Origin: Eubacterium sp.
Lineage (GTDB): Bacteria; Bacillota; Clostridia; Lachnospirales; Lachnospiraceae
Reading direction: 5' to 3'
Assembly (NCBI GenBank): GCA_017437905.1
Contig: JAFRWY010000066.1
Span: forward strand, 1-64,000
Length of the DNA stretch: 64,000 nucleotides
Below, in pieces: positions 52,408-62,464 of the stretch (within the stretch, counting starts at the first letter, position 1; each line of letters starts with the position of its first letter). Under the pieces are notes generated by a model, which did not search any database, was not told the DNA's origin, and worked only from the letters and a program-made list of their open reading frames with translations. A program made the translations under genes and the position numbers.

Positions 52408-55400
52408 TTAATCGAACGTGAACTGCAGCTGCCCGGTCTTCGGCATATCCCCCAGGATCCCCAGCTTTGCCATGGTCTCGATCACGGTTCCCGACAGCTT
52501 CGCCCGGCTCTTCAGTTCCTCCTGTGACAGGAAAAGTCCGTCCTTCGCCGCTTCCTTCAGCTGCGTGGCGGCGGTTTCGCCCATGCCGTCGATGGAGGAA
52601 AAGCTGGGCATGATCTTCCCGTCGATCACCTGGAAATACCTGTCATCCGCCCTGTAAATGTCGATGGGCATGAACTCCAGACCACGGGCATACATTTCCT
52701 GTACGATCCGCATGTCACGGATGGAATCATCGTCCTTCGCCGTCTTCTCAAACTTCTCCAGATGCTGCAGCCTGTGGAGCTCCCGGTCCAGACGCTCACG
52801 CCCCTGGCACATGGTCTCGTAGGAGAAGGCCTTTGCCCGGATGCTGAAGAAGGCCGCATAGTAGGCCAGCGGATGATAGACCTTGAAATAAGCCACACGC
52901 CATCCCATCATGACATAGGCCACGGCATGGGCCTTGGGGAACATGTACTTGATCTTCTCGCAGCTTCCCATGTACCATTCGGGCACATCATGCTCGGCTA
53001 TCATATCCTTCCAGCCGCCCCATTTATCGCATTTTCCGGAGGCCACTTTGCCCTTCCGGACATTTTCCATGATACTGAAGGCATCCCCCGAAGGGAGCCC
53101 CATATGCATCAGATATACCATGATATCGTCACGGCAGCAGATGGCCGAGGACAGCTTGCAGGTGCCTGCCTGGATCAGATCCTTGGCATTTCCCAACCAC
53201 ACATCCGTACCGTGGGACAGTCCGGAGATCCGTACCAGATCCGAGAAATTCTGCGGATCCGCATCGATCACCATCTGCATGGCGAAGTCCGTTCCGAACT
53301 CCGGGATTCCCAGGGCCCCGAGGGGTGTGCCGTCGATATCCTCCGGCGTGATCCCCAGTGCCTCCGTTCCGTGAAAGAGCGACATTACCTTCTTGTCATC
53401 CAGTGGAACCGTCTTCGCATCCAGTCCCGTCAGATCCTCCAGCCGTCGGATCATGGTGGGATCGTCGTGTCCGAGGATATCGAATTTCAGAAGGTTATGA
53501 TCGATGGAATGATATTCAAAATGTGTCGTCACCTGATCCGACGTCTGGTCATTCGCCGGCTTCTGGACAGGTGTGAAACTGTAGATCTCCTCCGTATCCG
53601 GTGTAACGATGATGCCTCCCGGATGCTGGCCGGTGGAACGCTTTACGCCCAGACAATGCTGCACGATGCGGTCCATTTCCGCCTGTCGCATGGAGATTCC
53701 ACGCCGCTCACAGAAACCCTTGATATAACCGAACACCGTCTTCTCCGCATAGGTGGTGATGGTCCCTGCACGGAAAGCATGGTCCTCACCGAACATCTCA
53801 CCGATAAATGCATGAGCCCTGGGCTGGTAATCGCCGGAGAAGTTGAGATCGATATCCGGCTCCTTATCTCCCTTAAACCCGAGGAAGGTCTCGAAGGGGA
53901 TATCATGCCCCTCCTTGATCAGCTTGTGACCGCATTTCGGACAGTCACGATCCGGCATGTCACATCCGGACATGCCCGAATAAGCCTTCACCTCTTCGGA
54001 ATCAAAATCCACAAAATGACACTCCGGACAGATATAGTGGGGTGAAAGCGGATTTACCTCCGTGATCCCGGCCATGGTGGCCGCAAAGGAGGATCCCACC
54101 GACCCACGGGAGCCTACCAGATATCCGTCCGCATTGGACTTCCACACCAGTTTCTGCGCAATGATATACATCACGGAATAGCCGTTGTTGATGATGGAAT
54201 CCAGTTCCTTATTCAGCCGCTCCGAAACAATGGGCGGAAGCTCCGGCCCGTAGATCTCATGGGCTTTATTCTCACAGATCTCCCGCAGGGTCCGGTCCGA
54301 ATTCTCGATCACCGGCGGACACTTGTCCGGACGTACCGGTGAGATCCGCTCGATCATATCCGCGATCCTGTTCGAATTATCGATCACGATCTCCTTCGCC
54401 AGATCCGGATCCAGATAGTCGAACTCGGCAAGCATTTCCTCCGTGGTCCGGAAATACAGCGGGGGCTGGCGCAGCATTTCATTTGAAAGCGCACTCTCTC
54501 CCTCTGCGATGGGGATAAGACGAACCTCCTTATCCTTCTTCGGTCCCTTATCCTTACTGCCCTCCTGGATGATGGTCCGGAAGGCTGCATCCTCAGGATC
54601 CAGGAAATGTACATCTCCGGTAGCTACCACCGGTTTCCCGAATTCCTTTCCCAGGGCAATGATCCTCTTATTCAGATCCCGAAGATCCTCCTCCGACTGC
54701 ACCGCGGCCACCTTGCTGTCATCGATCAGATGCCGGTTGTTGGATGTAGGCTGGATCTCCAGATAATCGTAAAAACTTACGATACGGGCAATCTCCGCAT
54801 CGCTCCTGCCGTCCAGAAGGGCCTGATACAGCTGCCCTCTCTCGCAGGCCGTCCCCAGCAGCAGGCCCTCACGATGCTTCTCGATCTCACTGAGAGGGAT
54901 TCTTGGGAAACGGTTGAAATACTTGATATGGGAATCGGAGATCAGACGGTACAGATTCACCCGTCCTGTCTCATTTTTTACAAGGATCGTTCCGTGAAAT
55001 GTATGCGCCTTATGGATCGCATCCACGGACTCATGTCCGCGGCGGTCCAGTTCCTCTACCGTATGGATCCCCGCCTCATGCATCATTTTCATCAGGGATA
55101 CAAAGATCTTCGCGGTCACATCCGCATCATCGCACGCCCGGTGATGATGTGCGTTGACCACGCCGAAATGCTTGCAGAGACGATCCAGAGTGTACCGTCC
55201 CAGCTGCGGCAGCAGCACGTAGGACAGGGTCATGGTATCCAGTGCGGTAAAGGGATAGGGCAGCCCGAGGCGGCTGCAGTTCTCCTGTATAAAGCCTGTA
55301 TCAAATGTGGCGTTATGTGCCACGAGGATCGCATCCTTCGCAAATTCCAGGAACTTCGGAAGGATCACATTGATATTGGGCGCATTCATCACCATATCAT

Positions 55401-56961
55401 CCGTGATGGATGTGAGCAGAGTTATCTCATAGGGAATGGGTTCCTCCGGATTGATAAACTCCGAGAAACGTCCGATCTCATTTCCGTATGCATCCACACG
55501 CACGGCACCGATCTCGATGATCTTGCAGCGCTTCATGGAAAGACCCGTGGTCTCGATATCGAAAACCACGTACTCCTGCTTTTCATCAAAGGTTTCGCCG
55601 TGACCGTTCATGGTGAGGTTCAGGGTATCATCGACAAAATAGCCTTCCACACCGTAGATCACCTTGAAATCACTGCCCTTCGGAATCGCATGGTTTGCCA
55701 CGGGAAACGCCTGTACCACCGCATGATCCGTGATGGCCATTGCGTTCATTCCCCAGGAGACAGCACGCTTTATGGCCTTTTCCACATCCAGCACACTGTC
55801 GCTCTCCGAGAATCCTGTATGCAAATGCAATTCCACCCGTTTCTCGGATGCTCCGTCCTCCCGTACCGTCCGGAAGTCCGCCGCCGGCTTGATGCCCGTA
55901 ATGGTCATAAATCCGAGCTCACGGGAGAAGGAATCGTAATCCACGGTTCCCTTCAGTTTATAGAATCCGCCCTTCTTAAATTCCTCCAGAAATACGTCCT
56001 TATCCTCAGGCTTCCGGAAGATCTTGAATCCGATGGTGTCCGTATCGTCTGTCATCATGCAAAGAAGAAGGAAGTTCCCGCTCCTGGTCTCCTTCTCCTC
56101 GATGGAGATCACCTGTCCGAGAACACAGACCTCCCCTAGGGAAGGCTGGGTCAGACTGCTGATGGGTACGATATCCCCCTCAACATCCCGTCCGAAGATA
56201 CAGTCCGGATCCGATGCACGGTTAAAGCCCTTCTTCTTCCCGTTCTCCATCCGGCCGGCAGGAGCATTTCCGCCCCGGGGATTCCTTTTTGCAGTAGTTC
56301 TTCCGTTTCCGGTATCCCTGCCCGAAGCCTTGCTTTTTGCCGCTCCGGTCTCCGCTGCCCCATCCTCCGTGGACGAAGCATCCTTTCCTGCACCGGGGCT
56401 TACGGCATCGGCCGCCGCAGCTTCCTCTGCCGCTTTCAAAAGGTCCGTCTGTACCGCGATGGTATAGGAAAAAGACACGCTGATCGACATCCCAAAGCGT
56501 GTCAGAAATGCCTGTTCAAAAAAATCCCGGATCTCCTTCTCCCTGCTCCTTGCAAGCTCCGTATTCGAGAGGGTAAGCCGGAGGATCTGATCCGTCATGC
56601 GTACCTCCCCGCGCTTGATCAAACGGTACGCCACATGATTCTTCCGGGAAAGTTCATAGAGAAAGCTGGGCATATAAAGCTCCCAGAGTTTCTCCGGTGT
56701 GTACTGTCCGGACAGAAGAAACCGTTCCCGGATCTTCACGTCAAAACGGCTGGTCGGCCCGAACAAGAATACTCTCAGTTCCTCCTCCGCCTGGAGAAGG
56801 ATCTCTTTATCGATCAGATGCGTCGATTCCAGATAGATCTCCATCCGCTGTTTTTCGCGGTACATCACGATCCGCGTAACCATGGTATCCCTGAGATACC
56901 GGTCCGCGGACTGAGAAAGCTGTATATCCGGAAAGACGTCATAAAACGGTCTTTCATTCAT
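52408..56961 (-). CDS. polC: DNA polymerase III alpha subunit, PolC type
   Basis: 1,517 residues. Domains in order: N-terminal region and OB fold, PHP motif HLHTGFSESDSVLD (about 376), proofreading DEDD exonuclease VFDIETTGLS (about 464, with HNATFDTGF later), polymerase core with a Cys4-type zinc site (CPEC and CPKCGHKL) and the catalytic PDIDLNFSGDY (about 1032), then a helix-hairpin-helix region. PolC is the replicative polymerase of low-GC Gram-positives. It is longer than usual (about 1,440) because of a low-complexity Ala/Gly/Lys/Arg linker near residues 188-245. GGGGA stands 7 bases before the ATG. Confidence 0.97.
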   Translation of the reverse strand: MNERPFYDVFPDIQLSQSADRYLRDTMVTRIVMYREKQRMEIYLESTHLIDKEILLQAEEELRVFLFGPTSRFDVKIRERFLLSGQYTPEKLWELYMPSFLYELSRKNHVAYRLIKRGEVRMTDQILRLTLSNTELARSREKEIRDFFEQAFLTRFGMSISVSFSYTIAVQTDLLKAAEEAAAADAVSPGAGKDASSTEDGAAETGAAKSKASGRDTGNGRTTAKRNPRGGNAPAGRMENGKKKGFNRASDPDCIFGRDVEGDIVPISSLTQPSLGEVCVLGQVISIEEKETRSGNFLLLCMMTDDTDTIGFKIFRKPEDKDVFLEEFKKGGFYKLKGTVDYDSFSRELGFMTITGIKPAADFRTVREDGASEKRVELHLHTGFSESDSVLDVEKAIKRAVSWGMNAMAITDHAVVQAFPVANHAIPKGSDFKVIYGVEGYFVDDTLNLTMNGHGETFDEKQEYVVFDIETTGLSMKRCKIIEIGAVRVDAYGNEIGRFSEFINPEEPIPYEITLLTSITDDMVMNAPNINVILPKFLEFAKDAILVAHNATFDTGFIQENCSRLGLPYPFTALDTMTLSYVLLPQLGRYTLDRLCKHFGVVNAHHHRACDDADVTAKIFVSLMKMMHEAGIHTVEELDRRGHESVDAIHKAHTFHGTILVKNETGRVNLYRLISDSHIKYFNRFPRIPLSEIEKHREGLLLGTACERGQLYQALLDGRSDAEIARIVSFYDYLEIQPTSNNRHLIDDSKVAAVQSEEDLRDLNKRIIALGKEFGKPVVATGDVHFLDPEDAAFRTIIQEGSKDKGPKKDKEVRLIPIAEGESALSNEMLRQPPLYFRTTEEMLAEFDYLDPDLAKEIVIDNSNRIADMIERISPVRPDKCPPVIENSDRTLREICENKAHEIYGPELPPIVSERLNKELDSIINNGYSVMYIIAQKLVWKSNADGYLVGSRGSVGSSFAATMAGITEVNPLSPHYICPECHFVDFDSEEVKAYSGMSGCDMPDRDCPKCGHKLIKEGHDIPFETFLGFKGDKEPDIDLNFSGDYQPRAHAFIGEMFGEDHAFRAGTITTYAEKTVFGYIKGFCERRGISMRQAEMDRIVQHCLGVKRSTGQHPGGIIVTPDTEEIYSFTPVQKPANDQTSDQVTTHFEYHSIDHNLLKFDILGHDDPTMIRRLEDLTGLDAKTVPLDDKKVMSLFHGTEALGITPEDIDGTPLGALGIPEFGTDFAMQMVIDADPQNFSDLVRISGLSHGTDVWLGNAKDLIQAGTCKLSSAICCRDDIMVYLMHMGLPSGDAFSIMENVRKGKVASGKCDKWGGWKDMIAEHDVPEWYMGSCEKIKYMFPKAHAVAYVMMGWRVAYFKVYHPLAYYAAFFSIRAKAFSYETMCQGRERLDRELHRLQHLEKFEKTAKDDDSIRDMRIVQEMYARGLEFMPIDIYRADDRYFQVIDGKIMPSFSSIDGMGETAATQLKEAAKDGLFLSQEELKSRAKLSGTVIETMAKLGILGDMPKTGQLQFTFD

Positions 56962-56984
56962 ATTGTAATCCCCAAATCATATAC

Positions 56985-57033
56985 AAGGACAGTCCCTCCG
57001 TCTTTTTCCTCTATGGATGAAGGGACTGTCTTT
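56985..57033 (-). terminator. Hairpin between ispG and polC
   Basis: A 10-base perfect stem GACAGTCCCT/AGGGACTGTC (56988-56997 with 57021-57030), extended by a few more pairs, has a 23-base loop. On the minus strand T-rich but not T-only sequence follows. It may be a partial terminator separating ispG from polC. Confidence 0.55.
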
Positions 57034-57040
57034 CGCAATC

Positions 57041-58117
57041 TTACACGATCTTCTGTTCTTCCGACAGCCGGTCAAGTTCCTGCTTCAGTGCCGCAAGGAT
57101 CTCACTCTCCGGTACCTTCCGGAGGATCTCTCCGTGCCGGAACAGGACACCTTCCCCGATGCCTCCGGCCACGCCCAGATCCGCTTCCCTGGCTTCCCCG
57201 GGACCGTTTACAACACAGCCCATGACAGCCACCTTTGCGGTAAGCGCCGGGTATTCCTCCACCAGCCGCTCCACCTTCTCTGCCAGTCCGATCAGGTCGA
57301 TCTTCGTCCGTCCGCAGGTGGGACAGGACACCAGTGTCACGCCTTCCTTCCGGATCCCGAGGGTCCGGAGGATCAGCTTCGCCGTCCGGATCTCCTCCAC
57401 CGGATCACCGGTAAGAGACACACGAACCGTATCCCCGATACCTGCGCCCAGGATCATTCCGAGGCCCACCGAGGACTTGATATTTCCGCTCCAGAGAGTT
57501 CCGGATTCCGTGATCCCCACATGCAGCGGATAATCCGTCTGCCGGCTCACAAGCCGGTGGGTTTCCACGCTCATGGGAACATCCGAGGATTTGATGCTGA
57601 TCACGATATCATGGAAGTCCAGTTTCTCCAGCATCCGCACCTTATCCAGCGCGCTTTCCACGATACCCTCCGCCGTAACGCCGCCGTACTTTTCCACCAG
57701 GGACTTCTCCAGGGATCCGCTGTTCACTCCCACCCGGATCGGAACATGGTACTTCTTGGCAGCCTCCACCACCTTCTTCAGGTTCTCGGGGCCTCCGATA
57801 TTTCCCGGATTGATCCGGATCTTGTCCGCGCCGTGCTCCATGGCACGGATCGCCAGTTTGTAATCAAAATGGATATCTGCCACGATGGGAATGTGGATCC
57901 GTTCCTTGATCTTGTCAAATGCGTCCGCCGCCGCTTCCGTATTGGCCGTGGACCGGATGATCTCGCAGCCCGCCTTCTCCAGCTTCAGGATCTGGGCAAC
58001 GGTTGCTTCCACATCGCTGGTTTCCGTATTCGTCATGGACTGGATCGCAATCGGATTCTCACCGCCGATCGCAACATTACCGATCTTAACAACCCTTGTT
58101 ATTTTTCGTTCTATCAT
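57041..58117 (-). CDS. ispG: (E)-4-hydroxy-3-methylbut-2-enyl-diphosphate synthase
   Basis: 358 residues. The start RKITRVVKIGNVAIGGENPI and QSMTNTETSDVEATVAQIL match GcpE/IspG. Three iron-sulfur Cys are in LVSCPTCGRTKIDL and VMGCVVNGPGEA. It makes HMBPP from MEcPP, the sixth step of the MEP isoprenoid pathway; dxr in the same run makes MEP, and uppS uses the product for undecaprenyl. A ribosome site AGGAGTG precedes the ATG. The 152-base gap upstream toward rseP shows no clear feature. Confidence 0.96.
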   Translation of the reverse strand: MIERKITRVVKIGNVAIGGENPIAIQSMTNTETSDVEATVAQILKLEKAGCEIIRSTANTEAAADAFDKIKERIHIPIVADIHFDYKLAIRAMEHGADKIRINPGNIGGPENLKKVVEAAKKYHVPIRVGVNSGSLEKSLVEKYGGVTAEGIVESALDKVRMLEKLDFHDIVISIKSSDVPMSVETHRLVSRQTDYPLHVGITESGTLWSGNIKSSVGLGMILGAGIGDTVRVSLTGDPVEEIRTAKLILRTLGIRKEGVTLVSCPTCGRTKIDLIGLAEKVERLVEEYPALTAKVAVMGCVVNGPGEAREADLGVAGGIGEGVLFRHGEILRKVPESEILAALKQELDRLSEEQKIV

Positions 58118-58269
58118 CCCTACACTCCTGAAAATAAAAACCCACTCCCATGATGCTCTTATGGTTTCGATTCAACCGGAGACATCAAATTGATCACTAT
58201 GTCATTCATCTCTACACAGCGCATGGTGACATTGTGAACGACCCGTTTCCTCTCCGCGACCATTGGTCA

Positions 58270-59304
58270 TCACATGAATAATTTTCGAATATCATTAAAG
58301 AATACGAATACCATTAGCAGCATCAACAATACGAATCCGATGAAGTTGACGATCATTTCCTTGTCCTTCGGCACCTTCTTCCGTGTCACGGCCTCGATCA
58401 GCAGGAACAGGATCCGTCCTCCGTCCAGAGCCGGGATCGGCAGCAGGTTCATGACTCCGAGATTTGCGCTGACCAGCACCATGAAGCTGACAATGCTGAG
58501 GATAGCGTCCTTCATGCCGCCCTGCTCCTCCGCTTCATCGATCACGTTGCTCATCATGCTTCCGATACCCACCGGTCCGGACAGGTCATTAACGGACGCC
58601 TTTCCGGTAAATAGCATCTTCACCGATTTAATAGCCACCTTGACCTGGAATTCCACCTCCACAAAGGAATAATACAGTTCCTCCGAGAAGCTCTTTGCCG
58701 GCCGTGGCTGCACCGTGATCCCGAACATGTAATTCTGTTCCTTGGTCAGGTTCATGGTGGTGGTATAGGTCTGTCCGTTACGGATATAGGTCACTTCCAC
58801 CGGCTTTGTCAGATCCTCGATCTGCCGGAACAATGTGATCTCCCGGAACACATTTATGGATTCGCCGTTCAGTGCCGTGATCTCGTCACCCGGCTGAATT
58901 CCCGCCACTTCTGCGGCACTTCCTTTGGATACTTCGGTAATGACCGGAGGATCCACCTGATAGAAATGTGCCGTTGCAACCGACAGAACAAATGCCAGGA
59001 TGACATTGAAGAGCGGTCCTGCCAGCATGACCGAAAGCCGCGCCAGAACGGATTTACTCTGGAAGGAACCCTCTTCTTCCGTATCCTCGCCGTCCTGTCC
59101 CGCCATCAGACAGTAACCGCCGATGGGAAGCAGACGCACGGAATACTGGGTCTCCTTCTTCCCGAATTTCATAATGGCCGGTCCCATGCCGATGGCAAAT
59201 TCATTGACGCGGATATGATTCAGTTTTGCAAAGAGGAAATGTCCGAACTCGTGCACGAACACGATGATGCCGAACATCAGAATGATTGCAATAATTTTCA
59301 GCAT
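58270..59304 (-). CDS. rseP: Site-2 (RIP) metalloprotease RseP
   Basis: 344 residues from the ATG at 59304 (AAGGAC upstream). The longer frame would add residues such as VILSEAKNL that are encoded by a repeat. Zinc site HEFGH lies in the first membrane helix, a PDZ domain is near 110-190 (GIQPGDEITALNGESI), and the third zinc ligand is in NLLPIPALDGGRIL. Four membrane helices are seen. It cleaves substrates inside the membrane, such as anti-sigma factors. It lies between dxr and ispG as in most Clostridia. Confidence 0.95.
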   Translation of the reverse strand: MLKIIAIILMFGIIVFVHEFGHFLFAKLNHIRVNEFAIGMGPAIMKFGKKETQYSVRLLPIGGYCLMAGQDGEDTEEEGSFQSKSVLARLSVMLAGPLFNVILAFVLSVATAHFYQVDPPVITEVSKGSAAEVAGIQPGDEITALNGESINVFREITLFRQIEDLTKPVEVTYIRNGQTYTTTMNLTKEQNYMFGITVQPRPAKSFSEELYYSFVEVEFQVKVAIKSVKMLFTGKASVNDLSGPVGIGSMMSNVIDEAEEQGGMKDAILSIVSFMVLVSANLGVMNLLPIPALDGGRILFLLIEAVTRKKVPKDKEMIVNFIGFVLLMLLMVFVFFNDIRKLFM

Positions 59305-59323
59305 ATAGTCATAGTCCTTTATT

Positions 59324-59428
59324 AGATTCTTCGCTTCGCTCAGAATGACAGGCAACCCGTAAGATCACACTCTCACTCCGGAATGACCCGTCTTGTCATT
59401 CTGAGGCACCAAGTGCCGAAGGATCCCA
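59324..59428. repeat. Dispersed repeat copy between dxr and rseP
   Basis: Starts AGATTCTTCGCTTCGCTCAG followed by AATGACAGG, and ends TGTCATTCTGAGGCACCAAG then GCCGAAGGATCCC. It fills nearly the whole gap and abuts the dxr stop codon. This is one of the clearest copies. Confidence 0.85.
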
Positions 59429-60580
59429 TTATTTCAGGAATTTCTCCCCAAGTCTCCGGATCGTATCCGCTTCCTCCGCCAGAATTTCTTCCACCGACGG
59501 CTCCGCCATCTTCGGTGCTGTGTCCATGGCATATTCGATCCAGTCATAGATCTCCAGGAAACGGATCTTCTCCTTCAGGAAATGAGCCACCGCATATTCA
59601 TTTGCGGCATTCATGGCTGTGGGAAGCACGCCTCCCGCCTCCGCTGCGCGATAGGCAAATTCCAGTCCGCGGAAGGTTTTCATGTCCGGCTGTTCCAGAT
59701 AGATTGCGGACATTTTCGTAAAATCAAGTCTGTCCCCGGGAAGATACTCTCTCTTCGGCCAGGTCAGTGCATACTGGATGGGCAGCTTCATGTCCGGAGT
59801 ACCGAGCTGGGCGATCACCGCACCGTCCTCGTATTCCACTGCGGAATGAATGATGCTCTGGGGCTGCACCAGCACCTCGATCCGGGACGGTTCCACATCG
59901 AAGAGCCAGCTGGCCTCGATCACTTCCAGTCCCTTATTCACCATGGTAGCACTGTCGATGGTTATTTTTTGTCCCATGGACCAGTTAGGATGCTTTAATG
60001 CGTCCGCCAGGGTCACATGCTCCAATTCCTCTCTGGTCCTGCCGCGGAAGGGTCCTCCGGAGGCCGTGAGAAGGATCCTGGAGATCTTATTCCCGGTATT
60101 CCCCTGCAGACTCTGGAAGATGGCGGAGTGCTCGCTGTCCACCGGAAGGATCATGACACGCTTCTCCTTCGCGGCCTTCTTCACCAGATGTCCTGCGGTT
60201 ACCAGGGTTTCTTTATTTGCAAGTGCGATGGTCTTTCCCGCTTCGATCGCCGCCAGGGTCGGCTGTACACCGATCATTCCCACAATGGCGGTTACGGTCA
60301 CATCCGCATCCGGATGGGCCGCCGCCTCGCAGAGGCCGGTCATGCCGGATGCCACCGGGATCCCCAGATCCCGCGTTGCGGCCCGTAAATTTTCCGCTCC
60401 TTCTTCATCCCCCACAGAGACGAAAGAAGGGTGGAACTCCCGCATCTGCTTCTCGATCAGTTCGAGATTCCGTCCGCAGGCAAGTGCCACCACTTTATAT
60501 TCTTCCGGATTGTTTCTGACGATCTCAAGGGTCTGGGTTCCTATGGAACCCGTAGACCCGATGAGTGCTATTCTCTTCAT
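59429..60580 (-). CDS. dxr: 1-deoxy-D-xylulose-5-phosphate reductoisomerase
   Basis: 383 residues, full length. NADPH motif ALIGSTGSIGTQTLEIV, LANKETLVTAG, the active-site SEHSAIFQ and ASGGPFRG, and PNWSMGQKITIDSATMVNKGLE with MNAANEYAV are all conserved. It converts DXP to MEP in the isoprenoid pathway. It sits between cdsA and rseP, with repeat elements in both gaps. The stop codon is next to a repeat. Confidence 0.97.
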   Translation of the reverse strand: MKRIALIGSTGSIGTQTLEIVRNNPEEYKVVALACGRNLELIEKQMREFHPSFVSVGDEEGAENLRAATRDLGIPVASGMTGLCEAAAHPDADVTVTAIVGMIGVQPTLAAIEAGKTIALANKETLVTAGHLVKKAAKEKRVMILPVDSEHSAIFQSLQGNTGNKISRILLTASGGPFRGRTREELEHVTLADALKHPNWSMGQKITIDSATMVNKGLEVIEASWLFDVEPSRIEVLVQPQSIIHSAVEYEDGAVIAQLGTPDMKLPIQYALTWPKREYLPGDRLDFTKMSAIYLEQPDMKTFRGLEFAYRAAEAGGVLPTAMNAANEYAVAHFLKEKIRFLEIYDWIEYAMDTAPKMAEPSVEEILAEEADTIRRLGEKFLK

Positions 60581-60600
60581 GTTATATCCTCTGTTTTATC

Positions 60601-60742
60601 AGATTCTTCGTCATTTCGTTCCCCGGAATGACACAAGGTTTGTCATTCCTTGTCCGCTGCATCCCCTGTCTTGCCGGATTCTTCGTCATTTCGTTCCCCG
60701 GAATGACACGAGGTTTATCATCCCGGGCCCCGGCGAGGGATC
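60601..60742. repeat. Double copy of the dispersed repeat between cdsA and dxr
   Basis: Two tandem units share GATTCTTCGTCATTTCGTTC and CCCCGGAATGACAC; they start at about 60602 and 60677, a period of 75 bases. The second ends near GGGCCCCGGCGAGGGATCC. They have the core of the other copies but with TCGTCATTTCGTTCC in place of TCGCTTCGCTC, so this is a subfamily. Confidence 0.8.
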
Positions 60743-60756
60743 CATATTATCTCGAT

Positions 60757-61566
60757 TTACGCGAAATCCAGGATGAACAGCACCGCGTAATAAATGATGG
60801 GTGCCGTAAAGATCATACTGTCAAACCGGTCCATGATACCACCATGACCCGGGATCAGCTTCCCGTAATCCTTCACGTCATTGTTCCGCTTGATGGCGGA
60901 GGCTGCAAGATCTCCGATCACGGCCGGCAGTGCGCCGACGGCTGCGATGAGACCGAACCAGAGGGGTGCATTTTCAAGCGGCTGTACATAGCTGTTGAAC
61001 AGGATCCCGAACACAGCACCCAGGATTCCGGTTCCGATGATACCGCCGATCAGGCCTTCCACACTCTTCTTCGGAGAGAGCACGGGACTCATCTTGTGCT
61101 TACCGAAGAGACGGCCGGCACAGTAAGCCAGCGTATCATTTCCCCAGGAGCAGACGAATATCAGGATGACCATATATTCGCCGTGCTTCATGGTTCTCAG
61201 CTGGAATACGTAGGACAGGCATACGCTGATGTAATAGAAGGCCAGAAAGGCCGCCATCATATCCTTATCCTTGTACTTCGAAAACTGCAGTACGTAAATG
61301 GCAAGAACCACCAGAAGGTAGGTCACCATGATCGGAAGCACGAATTCCGTTTTCTCAAAGAAGAGAGCAACATAGTACAGGATCGTCATAAAATAACATG
61401 CGATCCCCATGGCCTTCCACTGAAGCCCGTACACCCGGAGCAGCTCAAAGCATCCGCCCAGGGAAAGGGCACACATGGCCAGACATGTCAGCCAGCCTCC
61501 CACATACAGTGTCCCGATCGCAAGGAGCACCAGAACGGTTCCACTTGCCAGTCTTGTCCAAAACAT
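60757..61566 (-). CDS. cdsA: Phosphatidate cytidylyltransferase
   Basis: 269 residues from the ATG at 61566 (MFWTRLASG); the longer frame from 61608 has a poor site. About seven or eight membrane helices. The CdsA signature is present near the C-terminus: SAIKRNNDVKDYGKLIPGHG followed by GIMDRFDS. WGNDTLAYCAGRLFGKHKMS fits too. It makes CDP-diacylglycerol for phospholipids. Its gap to uppS upstream is about 100 bases without obvious features. Confidence 0.95.
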   Translation of the reverse strand: MFWTRLASGTVLVLLAIGTLYVGGWLTCLAMCALSLGGCFELLRVYGLQWKAMGIACYFMTILYYVALFFEKTEFVLPIMVTYLLVVLAIYVLQFSKYKDKDMMAAFLAFYYISVCLSYVFQLRTMKHGEYMVILIFVCSWGNDTLAYCAGRLFGKHKMSPVLSPKKSVEGLIGGIIGTGILGAVFGILFNSYVQPLENAPLWFGLIAAVGALPAVIGDLAASAIKRNNDVKDYGKLIPGHGGIMDRFDSMIFTAPIIYYAVLFILDFA

Positions 61567-61668
61567 AATGATTCTTCCATTCCGATCCGAAGGATCCGGA
61601 CCGGACATCCCCTTTCTTACTCTGCCGCTTTCCGGCAGTCAATTCCTTCTGCTCCCCCGGGAAGTTTC

Positions 61669-62421
61669 TTATTTCTTTCCTGTTGACTTCGCATCCTTCA
61701 CTCCGCCGTATCTGCGGTCACGCGAATTATAATACTTGATGGCGTCAATAAAGCATTTCCGGTCGAAATCCGGCCACAGCACATCCGTGAAATAAAACTC
61801 CGCATAGGCCAGCTGCCAGAGCAGGAAATTGGAGATCCTCTCCTCACCGCTGGTCCGGATCAGAAGATCCGGATCCGGAAGCTCCCAGGTGTCCAGATGC
61901 TGTTCGATCACCGCGTCCGAAACATCCGAAGCGGAAAGTTTTCCTTCCTCTACTTCCTTTGCGATGGAAGCCACGGCCCGACGAATCTCATCCCGTCCGC
62001 CGTAATTGATGGCCACCGTGAACTGAAGGCCCGTATTCTGCTTCGTGGCCTCCTCCACCCGGTGGATCTCGCTCTGGATATCCGCATCCAGCACATGCCG
62101 GTCCCCTATCACACGCATCCGCATGTTCTCACGGTTACAGCGCTCCGCTGCGGTCTTCAGATAGTTCCGGAGGATGTTCATGATTCCGGTAACCTCCTCC
62201 ACGGACCGCTTCCAGTTCTCGGTGGAAAAGGCATAGACCGTGAAATATTTCACTCCCAGATGCCAGATATCCTCACAGGCCTGCTCCAGGGCCTTACCAC
62301 CCTGCCTGTGGCCGAAGCCGCGCGGCATAAGGCGCTTCTTGGCCCAGCGGCCGTTTCCGTCCATGATCACAGCCACATGTGTGGGGATCTCGTAGGTTAC
62401 ACCGTCAATTACTCCCTGCAT
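61669..62421 (-). CDS. uppS: Isoprenyl transferase, undecaprenyl diphosphate synthase
   Basis: 250 residues. The catalytic VIMDGNGRWAKKRLMPRGFG and the conserved VAINYGGRDEI, DLLIRTSGEERISNFLLWQ and YTxxLWPDF-like FTDVLWPDF motifs define a cis-prenyltransferase. It builds the C55 carrier used for peptidoglycan and for the flippase-dependent glycan of this window. Its neighbours frr and cdsA are in conserved order. Confidence 0.97.
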   Translation of the reverse strand: MQGVIDGVTYEIPTHVAVIMDGNGRWAKKRLMPRGFGHRQGGKALEQACEDIWHLGVKYFTVYAFSTENWKRSVEEVTGIMNILRNYLKTAAERCNRENMRMRVIGDRHVLDADIQSEIHRVEEATKQNTGLQFTVAINYGGRDEIRRAVASIAKEVEEGKLSASDVSDAVIEQHLDTWELPDPDLLIRTSGEERISNFLLWQLAYAEFYFTDVLWPDFDRKCFIDAIKYYNSRDRRYGGVKDAKSTGKK

Positions 62422-62464
62422 GCTGCTTTCCTCTCTGAATAATCGGTGTCTTTCAACAGGTCTC

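Noticed and set aside
54607..56139. Plus-strand open frame of 510 codons
   Set aside because: It lies fully opposite polC, has no ribosome site or recognisable domain, and is rich in His, Arg and Leu as expected from the complement of the polC codon pattern.
57017..58153. Plus-strand open frame of 378 codons
   Set aside because: It is the antisense of ispG, with His/Arg/Pro-rich composition and no family motifs.
60601..60742. Possible CRISPR because of direct repeats
   Set aside because: Only two long units with a 75-base period, no short spacers, no cas genes; the units belong to the dispersed repeat family.
60565..61686. Plus-strand open frame of 373 codons
   Set aside because: It runs through repeats and antisense to cdsA; no start signal or domain.
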